In this document: one piece after another, positions 46,263-55,281 of the stretch
Numbering within the stretch: the stretch's first letter is position 1
Layout of the letters: the number at the start of each line of letters is the position of its first letter
Origin: Gemmatimonadetes bacterium SCN 70-22
GTDB taxonomy: Bacteria; Gemmatimonadota; Gemmatimonadetes; Gemmatimonadales; Gemmatimonadaceae
NCBI GenBank assembly: GCA_001724275.1
Contig: MEDZ01000009.1
Coordinates: 44,543-108,542, forward strand
Direction: 5' to 3'
Length of the DNA: 64,000 nucleotides
The notes under the pieces: model-generated
Databases searched by the model: none
Told to the model about the DNA's origin: nothing
Seen by the model: only the letters and a program-made list of their open reading frames with translations
Program-made: the position numbers and the translations under genes

Positions 46263-47393
46263 GTGACCACACCATTCGACGTCGCCGTCGTCGGCCTGGG
46301 CGCCATGGGGAGCTCGGCTGCCTATCAGCTGGCCCGGCGTGGCCTGCGGGTCGTCGGCATCGACCGCTATTCCCCGCCGCACGCCATGGGGTCGAGCCAC
46401 GGGAAGTCGCGCATGATTCGCGAGGCATACTACGAGCATCCGCTATACGTCCCGCTCGTGCAGCGCGCCTATACGCTGTGGGACGAGCTGGACCAGGTGG
46501 CCGAGCACCCCGTCCTTCGCCAGACCGGGGGGGTGATGGTCGGGGGCGAGGGGGGGGCGTTGGTCCAGGGGACGCTGCGCAGCGCCGCCGAGCACGACAT
46601 CCCGCACGAGCTCCTGTCGGCGGGTGAGCTGCGCCAGCGCTTTCCCGCCTTCACGCCCGCGGTGGGAATGGTGGCGGTGCTCGAGCGTCGCGCGGGGATC
46701 CTCTTCCCCGACGCCATCGTCCGGACGCACCTGCAGCTGGCGGAACTCCACGGCGCCATCCTCCGGCGGGGCGACGCGGTGCAGGGGTGGGATCGCACGC
46801 GCGAGGGGATCGCCATTCGAACGGCGCAGGCGACGGTCGTTGCGCGGCAGCTCGTCGTCGCCGCCGGGGCCTGGACGGCTCCGCTCCTCGCGTCGCTCGC
46901 CCTTCCGCTCACGGTGGAGCGCCAGGTGATCCACTGGTTCGATCCGGTGAGCACTCCGGAGCACTTCTCCGCCGAGCACATGCCGGTCTCCATCTGGGAG
47001 TTGGACGACGGGCGGCTGTTCTACACCAAGCCCAACCTCGGCGACGGGGTGAAGATCGGCGTTCACCACAGCGGGACGACGGTGACGCCGGAGTCGATCG
47101 ATCGCACGGTCACGGAGCAGGACGCTGCTCCCGTTCACGAGTTGCTGCGGCGTTTCGTCCCCGCGGCGGCGGGTCCGCTCCGGGACCGCGCCGTCTGCAT
47201 GTACACCAACACCCCCGACGCCCATTTCATCGTCGATCGCCACCCCGAGCTCGACGAGGTGCTGGTGTTGAGCCCCTGCTCGGGCCACGGCTTCAAGTTC
47301 GCGTCGGTGCTGGGCGAGGTGGCGGCCGACCTCGTGACTCGGGGAGTGTCCGCATTCGATCTCACGCCATTCTCGTTGCGGCGCTTCGCGTAA
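46263..47393 (+). CDS. Monomeric sarcosine oxidase/N-methyltryptophan oxidase-type flavoenzyme
   Basis: A 376-residue DAO-family amine oxidase. The dinucleotide motif is VAVVGLGAMGSSAAYQLARRG. SSHGKSRMIREAYYEHP is typical of monomeric sarcosine oxidase and SolA. The cysteine C312 in VCMYTNTPDAHFIVD is in the place where these enzymes bind FAD covalently through 8alpha-S-cysteinyl linkage. SPCSGHGFKFASVLGEVAADL is the C-terminal FAD region. It should oxidise an N-methyl amino acid, giving formaldehyde and hydrogen peroxide. The start GTG lacks a clear ribosome site and follows a CCCCGT repeat. Confidence 0.9.
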   Translation: MTTPFDVAVVGLGAMGSSAAYQLARRGLRVVGIDRYSPPHAMGSSHGKSRMIREAYYEHPLYVPLVQRAYTLWDELDQVAEHPVLRQTGGVMVGGEGGALVQGTLRSAAEHDIPHELLSAGELRQRFPAFTPAVGMVAVLERRAGILFPDAIVRTHLQLAELHGAILRRGDAVQGWDRTREGIAIRTAQATVVARQLVVAAGAWTAPLLASLALPLTVERQVIHWFDPVSTPEHFSAEHMPVSIWELDDGRLFYTKPNLGDGVKIGVHHSGTTVTPESIDRTVTEQDAAPVHELLRRFVPAAAGPLRDRAVCMYTNTPDAHFIVDRHPELDEVLVLSPCSGHGFKFASVLGEVAADLVTRGVSAFDLTPFSLRRFA

Positions 47394-47536
47394 GTGTCGG
47401 CGCGGACGCGTTCAAAGCGCAGGGCGGCAGCGAGTTACGGTAGGTACGAGGGAGCAACTGTTCCCCACCGGCTTTCCCCCTCGTCCTCCCAACCTCCGCA
47501 CGGGGCCGTGCGTATCTGGCAGGTCTCCCCATCCCC

Positions 47537-50236
47537 ATGCCGGTTCCTGACATGTTGAAGGCATATGCCCGCCTGCTCCTGACGGCGGGACTCGCGCTCG
47601 CCACCAGCTCGGTCCGGGGCGGCGCCCAGCAGTCCGACACCCTGGCGCGTCCGACGCTGCGCGCCGTGTTCCGCACCGCTCCGATTCACGTCGACGGGAG
47701 CCTGGACGAGGCCGACTGGGGGCGCGCCGTCCCGGCCACCGACTTCACGCAGGCGCGTCCCTCTCCGGGGAAGCCGGCATCGCACGCCACCGAGGTGCGG
47801 ATCCTGTACGACCGCGACGCCCTCTACGTCGGCGCGCGTCTTCACGATCCACGCCCGGATTCCATCGCCCGGCAGATGGGGCGTCGCGATGCCGACGACA
47901 TCTACTCCGACTGGATCCGCATCGGCATCGATTCGTACCTGGACCGGCGCACCGCCTTCATCTTCGCGGTCTCGCCTCGCGGGGTGCAACGCGACGAGTT
48001 CCGCTACAACGATTCCCAGAATGACCTGCTATGGGATGCGGTGTGGGCCAGCGCCACGCGGATCGATTCGGCGGGGTGGACGGCCGAGCTGCGGATTCCC
48101 CTGTCGCAGCTCCGCTTCCAGGTGGGCGAACGCGGGGTGACCAAGTGGGGGATCCAGTTCGGGCGCTTCCTCGCCCGCAACGAGGAGAGCGCCACCTGGT
48201 CGCCGATGCCGCCGCAGCAGCCCGGCGTGGTCTCGCGTTATGGCGACCTCGTGGGGCTCGACTCGCTGGTGGCGCCGCGACGCCTCGAGGTCCTTCCCTA
48301 CGTTTCCACGCAGGTCACGCGGGCGCCGGGGAGCGCCGCCGACCCGTTCCATGCCCCGACCGATGCGTCGGGCCGGCTCGGTGCCGACCTGCGCTACGGG
48401 CTCCCCGCCGGGCTCACCCTGACGGCGACGGTCAACCCGGACTTCGGCCAGGTCGAGGTCGATCCCGCGGTGGTGAACCTGACGGCCTTCGAGGTCTTCT
48501 TCCCCGAGCGGCGCCCGTTCTTCCTGGAGGGGATCGACATCTTCCGGTTCGGGCAGAGCGTCACCTTCAACGACAACAACCCGAGCAACTTCTTCTACAC
48601 GCGGCGCGTGGGGCGTGCGCCGCGCCGCTCGCTCGACGCCCTCGGTGCCGAGTACAGCGACGTCCCCGCGCAGTCGGACATCCTGGCCGCGGCCAAGGTG
48701 TCGGGGAAGACCAACCGCGGGTTATCGTTAGGCGTGCTGGGGGCGCTCACGCGCGAGGAGCGCGGCCGCTACGCCCTCCCCGGCGGCGTGACCGGCTCGG
48801 CGGTGGTGGAGCCGCAGACCGAATTCCTCGTGACCCGCGTGCGCCAGGACTTCCGCCAGGGGAACTCGGTCGTCGGCGGCGTCGTGACCGGGGTGCGGCG
48901 CGACCTGGCCGACCCCTCGCTCGCTCCGCTCTTCGTGCGCGATGCCCTCGTCTCGGGGGGCGATTTCGAGCATCGCTGGGGGAACCGCACCTGGGCGCTG
49001 AGCGGCTTCATGGCCGGGAGCCGGGTCACCGGCGACCCGCAGGTGATGACGGCGCTGCAGCGCTCCCCCATTCGCGCCTACCAGCGCCCCGACAGCCGCG
49101 CCCTCTCGCTCGACACCACCCGCGCCTCGTTAGGTGGATACTTCGGGACGCTCTCGCTGGCCCGCACCGCCGGTGAGCACTGGCTGGGCTCCGTCACGTA
49201 CGAGGAGACGTCCCCGGGGTTCGAGGTCAATGACCTGGGCTTCCAGACGCGCGCCGACTTCCGCTCGCTCTCCGGCGCGTTGCAGTACCGCGAGCCCAGC
49301 ATCGGGCGCCTGCTGCGCAACCACGAGTCGAGCCTGTACATGACCACCGCCTCCAACTTCGATGGCGACGTCGTGGAGCGGCGCGTCTCGCTCCTGAGCT
49401 CCGGACTCCTCAATTCCTTCTGGAGCTACAACTTCTGGGGGTTCTTCCAGCCCGAGACGGTCGACGATCGCCTCCTGCGCGGCGGCCCCAACACGCGAAA
49501 GCCTGCCGAGTGGCAGCTGCGATCGGGCTTCAAGTCCGACTCGCGGCGCGCGGTCGTGGCCCAGGTCAACTACGAGTACAATCGCAACGCCCAGCGCGAG
49601 TGGCGACACACGGTGGAGCTCGGCATGGAGCTGCGTCCCACCAGCGCGGCGCGCTTCCAGCTGGGGCCCAAGTTCACCCGCCAGTGGGACGTGGATCAGT
49701 ACGTCACGATGGTGCGCGATCCCCTCGCCACCGGAACCTACGGCGGGCGATGGGTCTTCGGTGACATCGACCAGGGCGAGCTCTCGCTCGACGCCCGCGC
49801 CGAGTGGACCTTCTCGCCGACGCTGACGTTGCAGCTCTGGGCCCAGCCGTTCGTCGCCTCGGGGCGATACGGCGCCTTCAAGGAGTTCCGCACACCGGGC
49901 GCCTTCGCCTTCGACCGGTATGGCATCGACCGCGGGACCATCACCCGCGCGGGGGCGAAGGCGGGCAACCAGGTGACGGTCGACCCCGACGGTGAGGGCC
50001 CCGCCGCCCCCTTCACCTTCGCGGAGCAGGACTTCCTGGTGCGCTCGCTGCGCGGGAATGCCGTGCTGCGCTGGGAGTATCGCCCCGGATCGACGCTCTT
50101 CTTCGTGTGGCAGCAGCAGCGGCAAGGCTTCGACGACTGGGCCGACCTTGGCGCCACGCGCGACGTGGCGAGCGTATTCCGCGCCCCGGCCCGCAACGTG
50201 TTCCTGGTGAAGGCGAGCTACTGGCTCGGGCGGTAG
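47537..50236 (+). CDS. DUF5916 outer-membrane protein with CBM9-like domain
   Basis: An 899-residue exported protein. After the signal (LLLTAGLALATSSVRGGAQ), the first 200 residues form a carbohydrate-binding CBM9-like domain (APIHVDGSLDEADWGRAVPATDF, RILYDRDALYVGARLHD). The rest is the DUF5916 region with VNPDFGQVEVDPAVVNLTAFEVFFPERRPFFLEG, followed by alternating aromatic strands ending in FLVKASYWLGR, which suggests an outer-membrane beta barrel. Common in Gemmatimonadota and Bacteroidota; its role is unknown, perhaps ligand uptake or surface binding. An ATG at 47552 is an alternative start. Confidence 0.85.
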   Translation: MPVPDMLKAYARLLLTAGLALATSSVRGGAQQSDTLARPTLRAVFRTAPIHVDGSLDEADWGRAVPATDFTQARPSPGKPASHATEVRILYDRDALYVGARLHDPRPDSIARQMGRRDADDIYSDWIRIGIDSYLDRRTAFIFAVSPRGVQRDEFRYNDSQNDLLWDAVWASATRIDSAGWTAELRIPLSQLRFQVGERGVTKWGIQFGRFLARNEESATWSPMPPQQPGVVSRYGDLVGLDSLVAPRRLEVLPYVSTQVTRAPGSAADPFHAPTDASGRLGADLRYGLPAGLTLTATVNPDFGQVEVDPAVVNLTAFEVFFPERRPFFLEGIDIFRFGQSVTFNDNNPSNFFYTRRVGRAPRRSLDALGAEYSDVPAQSDILAAAKVSGKTNRGLSLGVLGALTREERGRYALPGGVTGSAVVEPQTEFLVTRVRQDFRQGNSVVGGVVTGVRRDLADPSLAPLFVRDALVSGGDFEHRWGNRTWALSGFMAGSRVTGDPQVMTALQRSPIRAYQRPDSRALSLDTTRASLGGYFGTLSLARTAGEHWLGSVTYEETSPGFEVNDLGFQTRADFRSLSGALQYREPSIGRLLRNHESSLYMTTASNFDGDVVERRVSLLSSGLLNSFWSYNFWGFFQPETVDDRLLRGGPNTRKPAEWQLRSGFKSDSRRAVVAQVNYEYNRNAQREWRHTVELGMELRPTSAARFQLGPKFTRQWDVDQYVTMVRDPLATGTYGGRWVFGDIDQGELSLDARAEWTFSPTLTLQLWAQPFVASGRYGAFKEFRTPGAFAFDRYGIDRGTITRAGAKAGNQVTVDPDGEGPAAPFTFAEQDFLVRSLRGNAVLRWEYRPGSTLFFVWQQQRQGFDDWADLGATRDVASVFRAPARNVFLVKASYWLGR

Positions 50237-50278
50237 CACGGCCCAGCCCGGCGGCCGCGTCTGGTCAGGGCCGCATCG

Positions 50279-51610
50279 ATGGTGAAACATTGTGGGGTGA
50301 TCGAGTCGAGCGTCGGCGTGTCCCCCCCCGCCCCCATCCTCTCCCCGGGCGAGATCCTGGTTGCCGAGCGCGACCGGGCGGAGCGCGTCCTCAATGCGGT
50401 GAGGATCGCGGTCCTCCTCCTGCTCGGGGGGGCCGCCATGCTCTACGCGCCGTCGCTCACACCGGCGCTGAACCGTGTCAACGTCATGATCCTCACGCCG
50501 ACGCTGGCCTGGGCGATCGTGCAGGTCCCGCTCTTCCACCGCCGTCGGCTCCTCCCCGCGTGGTTGAGCGTGGCCAACCCGCTGCTCGACGTCACCGCCG
50601 TGAGCTTCATCATCGGCGGGTACGCACTCGCGTCGACCCCGATGCTGGCGCTCAAGACCCCCATCATTACCGCCTACTTCATCATCCTCGCGGCCCTCCC
50701 GGTGGCATCCAGCACGCGGAAGGCGGCGGTGGTCTCGGCGCTGGCGGTAGTGGAGTACGCGGGACTGGTCGTGGGGTTCGCCGTCAGCGGGGAGCTGGCG
50801 CTGGTGACGAGCCCGCTCGCCGCCCTGACCACGGCCGGTGTCTCGCCGCTGGACGAAGCGGCACGCCTCTTCCTCCTCGCCTGCGCCGGGGGGGTGGCGA
50901 CCTACGCCACGCACTGGCAGGAGCAGCTGGGGACGCGCTACGCCATCGCGGCGCGGGCGGGCGAGCAGCTGCAATCCCGTCTCGACCAGGCCCGGTTGCA
51001 GAGCCTCAAGCTGCAACTCCATCCCCACTTTCTCTTCAACACGCTCAATGCCATCACCGCACTCATCCACCGCGCGCCGGACCGGGCGGAGCGCATGGTG
51101 GCGGGGCTGAGCGAGCTGCTGCGCATCGCCCTCGGAAGCGCCGCCGAGCAGGAGGTGGCGCTGGCCCGCGAGGTGGAGGTGCTCGAGCACTACGTGGGGA
51201 TCCAGCGCGAGCGCTTCCAGGGGCGGCTGCGCGTGCACGTCGACATGGCGGCCGACGTGCACGACGCGCTCGTGCCAAACCTCATCTTGCAGCCACTGGT
51301 CGAGAATGCGATCAAGCACGGGCTGGGGCCGCGCGCCACGGGTGGCGTGGTGGAGGTGATCGCCCGGCGCGAGCGCGATGCGCTCGCCCTCGTCGTGCGC
51401 GACGACGGCGTTGGCGAGGCGGCGCCGGATGGACGGCGCGAGGGAGTGGGACTCGCCAACTCGCGCGCCCGCCTGTCGTCGCTGTACGGCGAGGCGTACC
51501 GTTTCGACGCCAGCCCGCGCCCGACAGGTGGCTTCGAGGTCTCGATCGTCATCCCGTTCCATCTCGAGCCGGCCGCACGCGTCGTGGCTGCGCGACATGT
51601 CCCCGACTGA
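50279..51610 (+). CDS. LytS-type sensor histidine kinase
   Basis: A 443-residue membrane sensor kinase. Residues about 40-215 contain six hydrophobic segments. The His_kinase domain starts with LQLHPHFLFNTLNAITALIH, where H250 is the likely phosphoacceptor. The ATPase part has LVENAIKHGLG (N-box), VRDDGVGEAAPDGRREGVGLANSRARL (G boxes). This type is paired with LytTR regulators, and the next gene, overlapping by 14 nt, is exactly such a partner. No dedicated sensory domain beyond the membrane region is seen. Confidence 0.92.
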   Translation: MVKHCGVIESSVGVSPPAPILSPGEILVAERDRAERVLNAVRIAVLLLLGGAAMLYAPSLTPALNRVNVMILTPTLAWAIVQVPLFHRRRLLPAWLSVANPLLDVTAVSFIIGGYALASTPMLALKTPIITAYFIILAALPVASSTRKAAVVSALAVVEYAGLVVGFAVSGELALVTSPLAALTTAGVSPLDEAARLFLLACAGGVATYATHWQEQLGTRYAIAARAGEQLQSRLDQARLQSLKLQLHPHFLFNTLNAITALIHRAPDRAERMVAGLSELLRIALGSAAEQEVALAREVEVLEHYVGIQRERFQGRLRVHVDMAADVHDALVPNLILQPLVENAIKHGLGPRATGGVVEVIARRERDALALVVRDDGVGEAAPDGRREGVGLANSRARLSSLYGEAYRFDASPRPTGGFEVSIVIPFHLEPAARVVAARHVPD

Positions 51611-52397
51611 CGCTTCTGCCGTGGCCCGGGTCCGCATCCTCGTCATCGACGACGAACCGCTGGCGCGCGAGCACCTGCGCTCCCTCCTCGCGACGCGCGA
51701 CGACGTCGTGGTCGTCGGCGAGTGCGGCGACGGGGCGAGCGCCATTGCCCGGATCAGGGAGGAGTCGCCGGACCTCGTGCTGCTCGACGTGCAGATGCCC
51801 GAGGGGGGCGGGTTCGACGTGATCCGCGCCGTGGGCGTCGACCGGATGCCCGCCGTCATCTTCGTCACGGCCTACGACGAGCACGCCCTCGCGGCGTTCG
51901 AGGTGAACGCCGTGGATTACCTCCTCAAGCCGGTCAACCGGCAGCGGTTCGCCCGGGCGATCGATCGCGTCGTCGGCTTCCTGCGACCGTCGGCGCAGGC
52001 CCATCCGGCAGCGCACGACGCGACCACCCTCGCGCGCGTCCTCGATTCGATGCAGCCGCCGCGCGCGGGGGCCGACCGCCTCACGGTGCGCGTCGGCGAC
52101 CGCATGCTCTACCTGCGCACGCACGACATCGACTGGATCGAGGCTGCGGACGATGTGGCGCGGTTGCATGTGGGGAAGCAGGTCTTCGAGCATCGGGTCA
52201 CCCTCACGCAGCTCGAGCGGCGGCTTCCCTCCGACACCTTCGTGCGCGTGCATCGCTCGGCGATCGTGAACGTGGAGCGGATCCGTGAGTTCCAGCCGTG
52301 GTTCCAGGGCGACTGGATCATCGTCCTCGCCGATGGGACGCGTGTCCAGACCGGGAAGAGCTACCGCGCGCGGGTTCGCGAGCTGATCGGGGGGTAG
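51597..52397 (+). CDS. LytTR family response regulator
   Basis: A 266-residue DNA-binding regulator. The receiver domain has the acidic pair in VIDDEPLAREHL, phospho-acceptor D64 in LVLLDVQMPE, the Thr of VTAYDE and the Lys of LLKPVNRQRF. The C-terminal LytTR domain (about residues 165-265) contains IDWIEAADDVARLHVG, RLPSDTFVRVHRSAIVNVERI and FQGDWIIVLADGTRV. It overlaps the kinase gene, so the two form one operon. Likely targets are the exported proteins immediately downstream or the DUF5916 gene upstream, but no LytTR direct repeat is evident by eye. Confidence 0.92.
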   Translation: MSPTDASAVARVRILVIDDEPLAREHLRSLLATRDDVVVVGECGDGASAIARIREESPDLVLLDVQMPEGGGFDVIRAVGVDRMPAVIFVTAYDEHALAAFEVNAVDYLLKPVNRQRFARAIDRVVGFLRPSAQAHPAAHDATTLARVLDSMQPPRAGADRLTVRVGDRMLYLRTHDIDWIEAADDVARLHVGKQVFEHRVTLTQLERRLPSDTFVRVHRSAIVNVERIREFQPWFQGDWIIVLADGTRVQTGKSYRARVRELIGG

Positions 52398-52473
52398 CAG
52401 GCGCAGCGGCCGGGCATTCGCCGCCGCCGGTTGGCCTTTCACCGCACGAAGCCGGCCCTTCACCGCCTTGGCG

Positions 52474-52502
52474 TTGAACGGGGTGCGGCCGAGCCCTACG
52501 TT
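52474..52502 (+). promoter_or_regulatory. Possible promoter before cupredoxin copy 2
   Basis: TTGAAC (52474-52479), a 17-nt spacer and TACGTT (52497-52502) give a weak to moderate sigma70 match about 90 nt before the cupredoxin start. It is the best candidate in the 194-nt gap after the regulator gene. Confidence 0.3.
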
Positions 52503-52591
52503 CGCGCTGCGATCGAATCGTGGGCGCGAGCGCTGCGTCTCCCGCCTCCCCCGTTGCCACCACGTCCGTGCCTCTCTCTTCACCCTTCCCT

Positions 52592-53230
52592 GTGCTCGTG
52601 CGTCGAACGATGCTCATGTCCGGCGCGGCATTGTTCCTGGCGGCGTGCGGGGGTGGCGGGAGCGGCGGCAATGGCGGGCCGACGGAGCCGCCCGCGTCGG
52701 CCACATTCGACAACCTCACCGTGACGCCGTCGACCGTGACGCTCGCCGTCGGGCAGGCGCAGGCGCTCACCGCCACCGGACGCTCCTCGAGTGGGACGCC
52801 CATCGGCGGGGTAAGCTTCGCGTATGCCTCCGACAATCCGGCGGTCGCCAGCGTCTCGTCGTCGGGGAACGTCGTCGGCGCATCCGTCGGGACGGCGACG
52901 ATCACGGTCACGGGGACGCTCGGGAGCGTCACGAGGAGCGTGGGCGTCGGTGTGACCGTGAGCGGCTCGCTTCCGTCGGCGGTCACCGTGGTTGCGGGGG
53001 CGACGACCAACGACTTCACGCCGGCCAACGTCGTCATTGCTCGCGGCGGGACGGTCACGTGGGCCTTCGGCGCGCTCGTGCACAACGTCAACTTCCAGGG
53101 GACCGGGGCACCGGCGGCCATACCCAACACGTCGAATGCATCCGTGTCGCGCACGTTCAATACCGCGGGCACCTTCGACTTCTTCTGTTCGCTGCACTCG
53201 GGGATGAGCGGGACCGTGCAGGTTCCCTGA
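52592..53230 (+). CDS. Ig-like plus cupredoxin lipoprotein, copy 2
   Basis: A 212-residue lipoprotein with the same layout as the protein at 45580. It has a short arginine-containing N-terminus (VLVRRTMLMSGAALFLAACGG) with a lipobox, a Gly-rich linker, a BIG2-like Ig domain and a C-terminal cupredoxin domain. Candidate copper ligands are the histidine of ALVHNVNF and the Cys-His-Met group in FFCSLHSGMSGTV. GTG at 52592 and ATG at 52610 are alternative starts; the former retains the basic n-region. It heads a run of four exported proteins and lies downstream of the LytS/LytTR pair. Confidence 0.85.
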   Translation: MLVRRTMLMSGAALFLAACGGGGSGGNGGPTEPPASATFDNLTVTPSTVTLAVGQAQALTATGRSSSGTPIGGVSFAYASDNPAVASVSSSGNVVGASVGTATITVTGTLGSVTRSVGVGVTVSGSLPSAVTVVAGATTNDFTPANVVIARGGTVTWAFGALVHNVNFQGTGAPAAIPNTSNASVSRTFNTAGTFDFFCSLHSGMSGTVQVP

Positions 53231-53357
53231 GGGCGCGGCGCTGATGCGATCCGGGGAGGCGCCGTCGTCGGTCGTGGGGGTAGTGAAGGCAAACGCTCGG
53301 CGGCGGCGCGTCTCTTCCTCGCCCGCGGTGGGTGGCCATCGCAGGGCCGTTCCCTCG

Positions 53358-54233
53358 ATGCGGCTCGTCGCGGTCGCGCGTTGCGCGGCACTCTGGGCTG
53401 CGCTCGGCGCCGCGGTCCCCATCGCCGCCCAGGGGCGCGAGGTGCAGGTCTACCGGGCCGATGAACCAGAGGGACGCCTCCTGGCCTACTACGCGGCCGC
53501 AATGATCTACTCTTCGCTGGGCGCCGTCGTGCCCGGGCATCGGATGTCGCTGGGTGTCGAGGCGACCTGGATCCCCCCGCTCTCCGCATCGCGGCGACGC
53601 CCGGGAATAGACAAGCCCGAGACGACGAACCTGTCGCCCGTCCTCCCGCGACCGCGTGTGGTGGTGCGGACGGCTGCCGCGGTGATCGAGGGGTCGTGGG
53701 TGCCCCCCATTCGCGTCGCCGACGCCCGGGCCAACCTCGTGTCGGGGGCGGTGTCGCGCACGCTGGTGACCTGGCGCGGCATCGCGATCTCGCCCCGGAT
53801 CTCGGCGGTGACGGGGTGGGTGGAGGGAGCCATCACCTGCAACGCTGCCACGGCCGCCTCGGGCCCCCCCGAGCTGGCCACGTACTACGCCGCCGTCTGC
53901 CATGGGAACGACTCCAACGATCGCTTCGAGCCAAGGCTCGCGGCGGGCGAGTTGATCGCCTCACGCGCGTTGTCCACCGCGGGGACGCTCGTGTGGCTTG
54001 CGGCAGGAGGGCGCGTCGACCGCTCGCGCTTCGACATCGGCGTCATGCGCGACGACGGAACGAGAGACACCGATCACCCGATCCTGCGGCTGCGGGCCAG
54101 CCGGCCGCACGTTGCCGCCGGCGCACGGTGGCGGGTGGGAAGCCGCATGACCGTCGCCGGCGAGTGGTTCTATGCCCCCGGAAGCGTGGCGACGCTCCGG
54201 GCGCTGGTGGGCGTGGGCGCGGGGGAGCGGTGA
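53358..54233 (+). CDS. Exported protein of unknown function, barrel-like
   Basis: A 291-residue protein not recognised. The ATG at 53358 gives the signal peptide MRLVAVARCAALWAALGAAVPIAAQG; the longer frame from 53244 is Arg-rich and unlikely. The mature part has alternating hydrophobic strands (RMSLGVEATWIPPL, LVWLAAGGRVDRSRFDIGV, MTVAGEWFYAPGSVATLRALVGVG) as in small outer-membrane beta barrels, and two cysteines (TCNAATA and AAVCHGND). It shares a GTGA overlap with the next, haem-motif gene. Confidence 0.65.
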   Translation: MRLVAVARCAALWAALGAAVPIAAQGREVQVYRADEPEGRLLAYYAAAMIYSSLGAVVPGHRMSLGVEATWIPPLSASRRRPGIDKPETTNLSPVLPRPRVVVRTAAAVIEGSWVPPIRVADARANLVSGAVSRTLVTWRGIAISPRISAVTGWVEGAITCNAATAASGPPELATYYAAVCHGNDSNDRFEPRLAAGELIASRALSTAGTLVWLAAGGRVDRSRFDIGVMRDDGTRDTDHPILRLRASRPHVAAGARWRVGSRMTVAGEWFYAPGSVATLRALVGVGAGER

Positions 54234-54709
54234 GCGTGCTGCGCCTGACGGAAGGAGCGAGGCGTATCATCCGCCGCGTGTGCATCGCGGGGCTGGTCGC
54301 CATTCCATGGTTGGTGGCGTGTGCCGACTTCGACGGTGTGCTCGATCCCACGTTCGGGCTCCCCGACGTGGTCGTCGCGTCACCCACGTTGAGCCATGAC
54401 GTCCAGCCCATCCTCGACCGTCGGTGTGCCTTCGGGGGCTGCCACTCCGCCACCACGCGGCAAGCGGGGCTCTCCCTGGTGGCCGGCGCGTCGCACGCCG
54501 CCCTGGTCGGTCGCCCGTCGCGGCTCAGCCCTGGCGACACCATCGTCATTGCCGGGGCGGCCTCACGGTCGTGGCTCGTGCGCATTCTCTCGGACGACCC
54601 CGCCCTCCGCGCCGGGGTGAGCCGGATGCCGCTCGCGGCCCCCGCGCTCACCGACAACCAGCGGGCGACGATCGCCCGCTGGATCGACCGCGGTGCCCCG
54701 CCGGACTGA
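54230..54709 (+). CDS. Haem-motif lipoprotein (cytochrome-like)
   Basis: A 159-residue lipoprotein starting at the GTG that overlaps the previous stop. The lipobox is IPWLVACAD. The motif CAFGGCHS has four residues between the cysteines, instead of the usual two, as in the planctomycete-type cytochrome (PSCyt) and related proteins, where CxxxxCH variants occur. It is preceded by DVQPILDRR, a typical lead-in. The C-terminal MPLAAPALTDNQRATIARWIDRGAP also matches that family, with methionine as a possible second haem ligand. It probably works with the cupredoxin and YceI neighbours. Confidence 0.75.
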   Translation: MSVLRLTEGARRIIRRVCIAGLVAIPWLVACADFDGVLDPTFGLPDVVVASPTLSHDVQPILDRRCAFGGCHSATTRQAGLSLVAGASHAALVGRPSRLSPGDTIVIAGAASRSWLVRILSDDPALRAGVSRMPLAAPALTDNQRATIARWIDRGAPPD

Positions 54710-55281
54710 TGATGGATGAGGTGACGCGCCTGCGGCTCGATGCGCGCTCGCTTGGCGTCGAGTTCATTGCGTGGCTAGGCCCGTTTCCCGTGCGCGGTCG
54801 CTTCGACGACGTGCGCGGGACGTTGGTCCTGGCGGGCACCGACATCGCGCGCACGACCCTCGAGGTCGTGGTCGCCGCCGAGAGCCTCTCCACCGGCCTC
54901 GCCGCGCGCGACCGTCACCTGCGCGGGCCGTCTTTCCTCGACGCCCGGAGGCATCCGTTCATCTCATTCACGAGCCGACGCGTGCAACGGGACGACGGGG
55001 AATTGCGCGTGGCGGGGACGCTGCTGCTCCGTGGCCGCAGTTGCGACGTCGTCTCGACTTGCCCCGTCTCGCGCCTCGACGACGCGGAACGCTCGGGGCA
55101 CGTGTCACTCCGCGGCCGCATCGACGTGCCCATCCGCGAGTACGGGATCGCGATCCCGCGAGGGATCGATCGCCTCAACCCGATCTTCCTGGTCGTGGGG
55201 CGCCGCGTTCGCGTGCACGTCTCGCTCGTCGTTCCGGCTACGCTTCTCCGGCCGATGCTCCTCCCCGCCCCCGCGCGCTGA
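54709..55281 (+). CDS. YceI-like lipid-binding protein
   Basis: A 190-residue YceI-family lipocalin-like protein. Recognisable blocks are LGVEFIAWLGPFPVRGRFDDVRGTLV, DRHLRGPSFLDARRHPFISFTS and GTLLLRGRSCDV. YceI proteins bind polyisoprenoid or quinone-like lipids. This one lacks a signal peptide, unusual for the family. The ATG overlaps the previous stop (TGATG). The C-terminus overlaps the convergent aldolase-like gene by 44 nt, an unusually long antisense overlap. Confidence 0.82.
   Translation: MMDEVTRLRLDARSLGVEFIAWLGPFPVRGRFDDVRGTLVLAGTDIARTTLEVVVAAESLSTGLAARDRHLRGPSFLDARRHPFISFTSRRVQRDDGELRVAGTLLLRGRSCDVVSTCPVSRLDDAERSGHVSLRGRIDVPIREYGIAIPRGIDRLNPIFLVVGRRVRVHVSLVVPATLLRPMLLPAPAR

Noticed and set aside
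49130..51868. A 912-residue minus-strand frame over DUF5916 and the histidine kinase
   Set aside because: Overlaps two well-supported plus-strand genes and has only low-complexity charged sequence.
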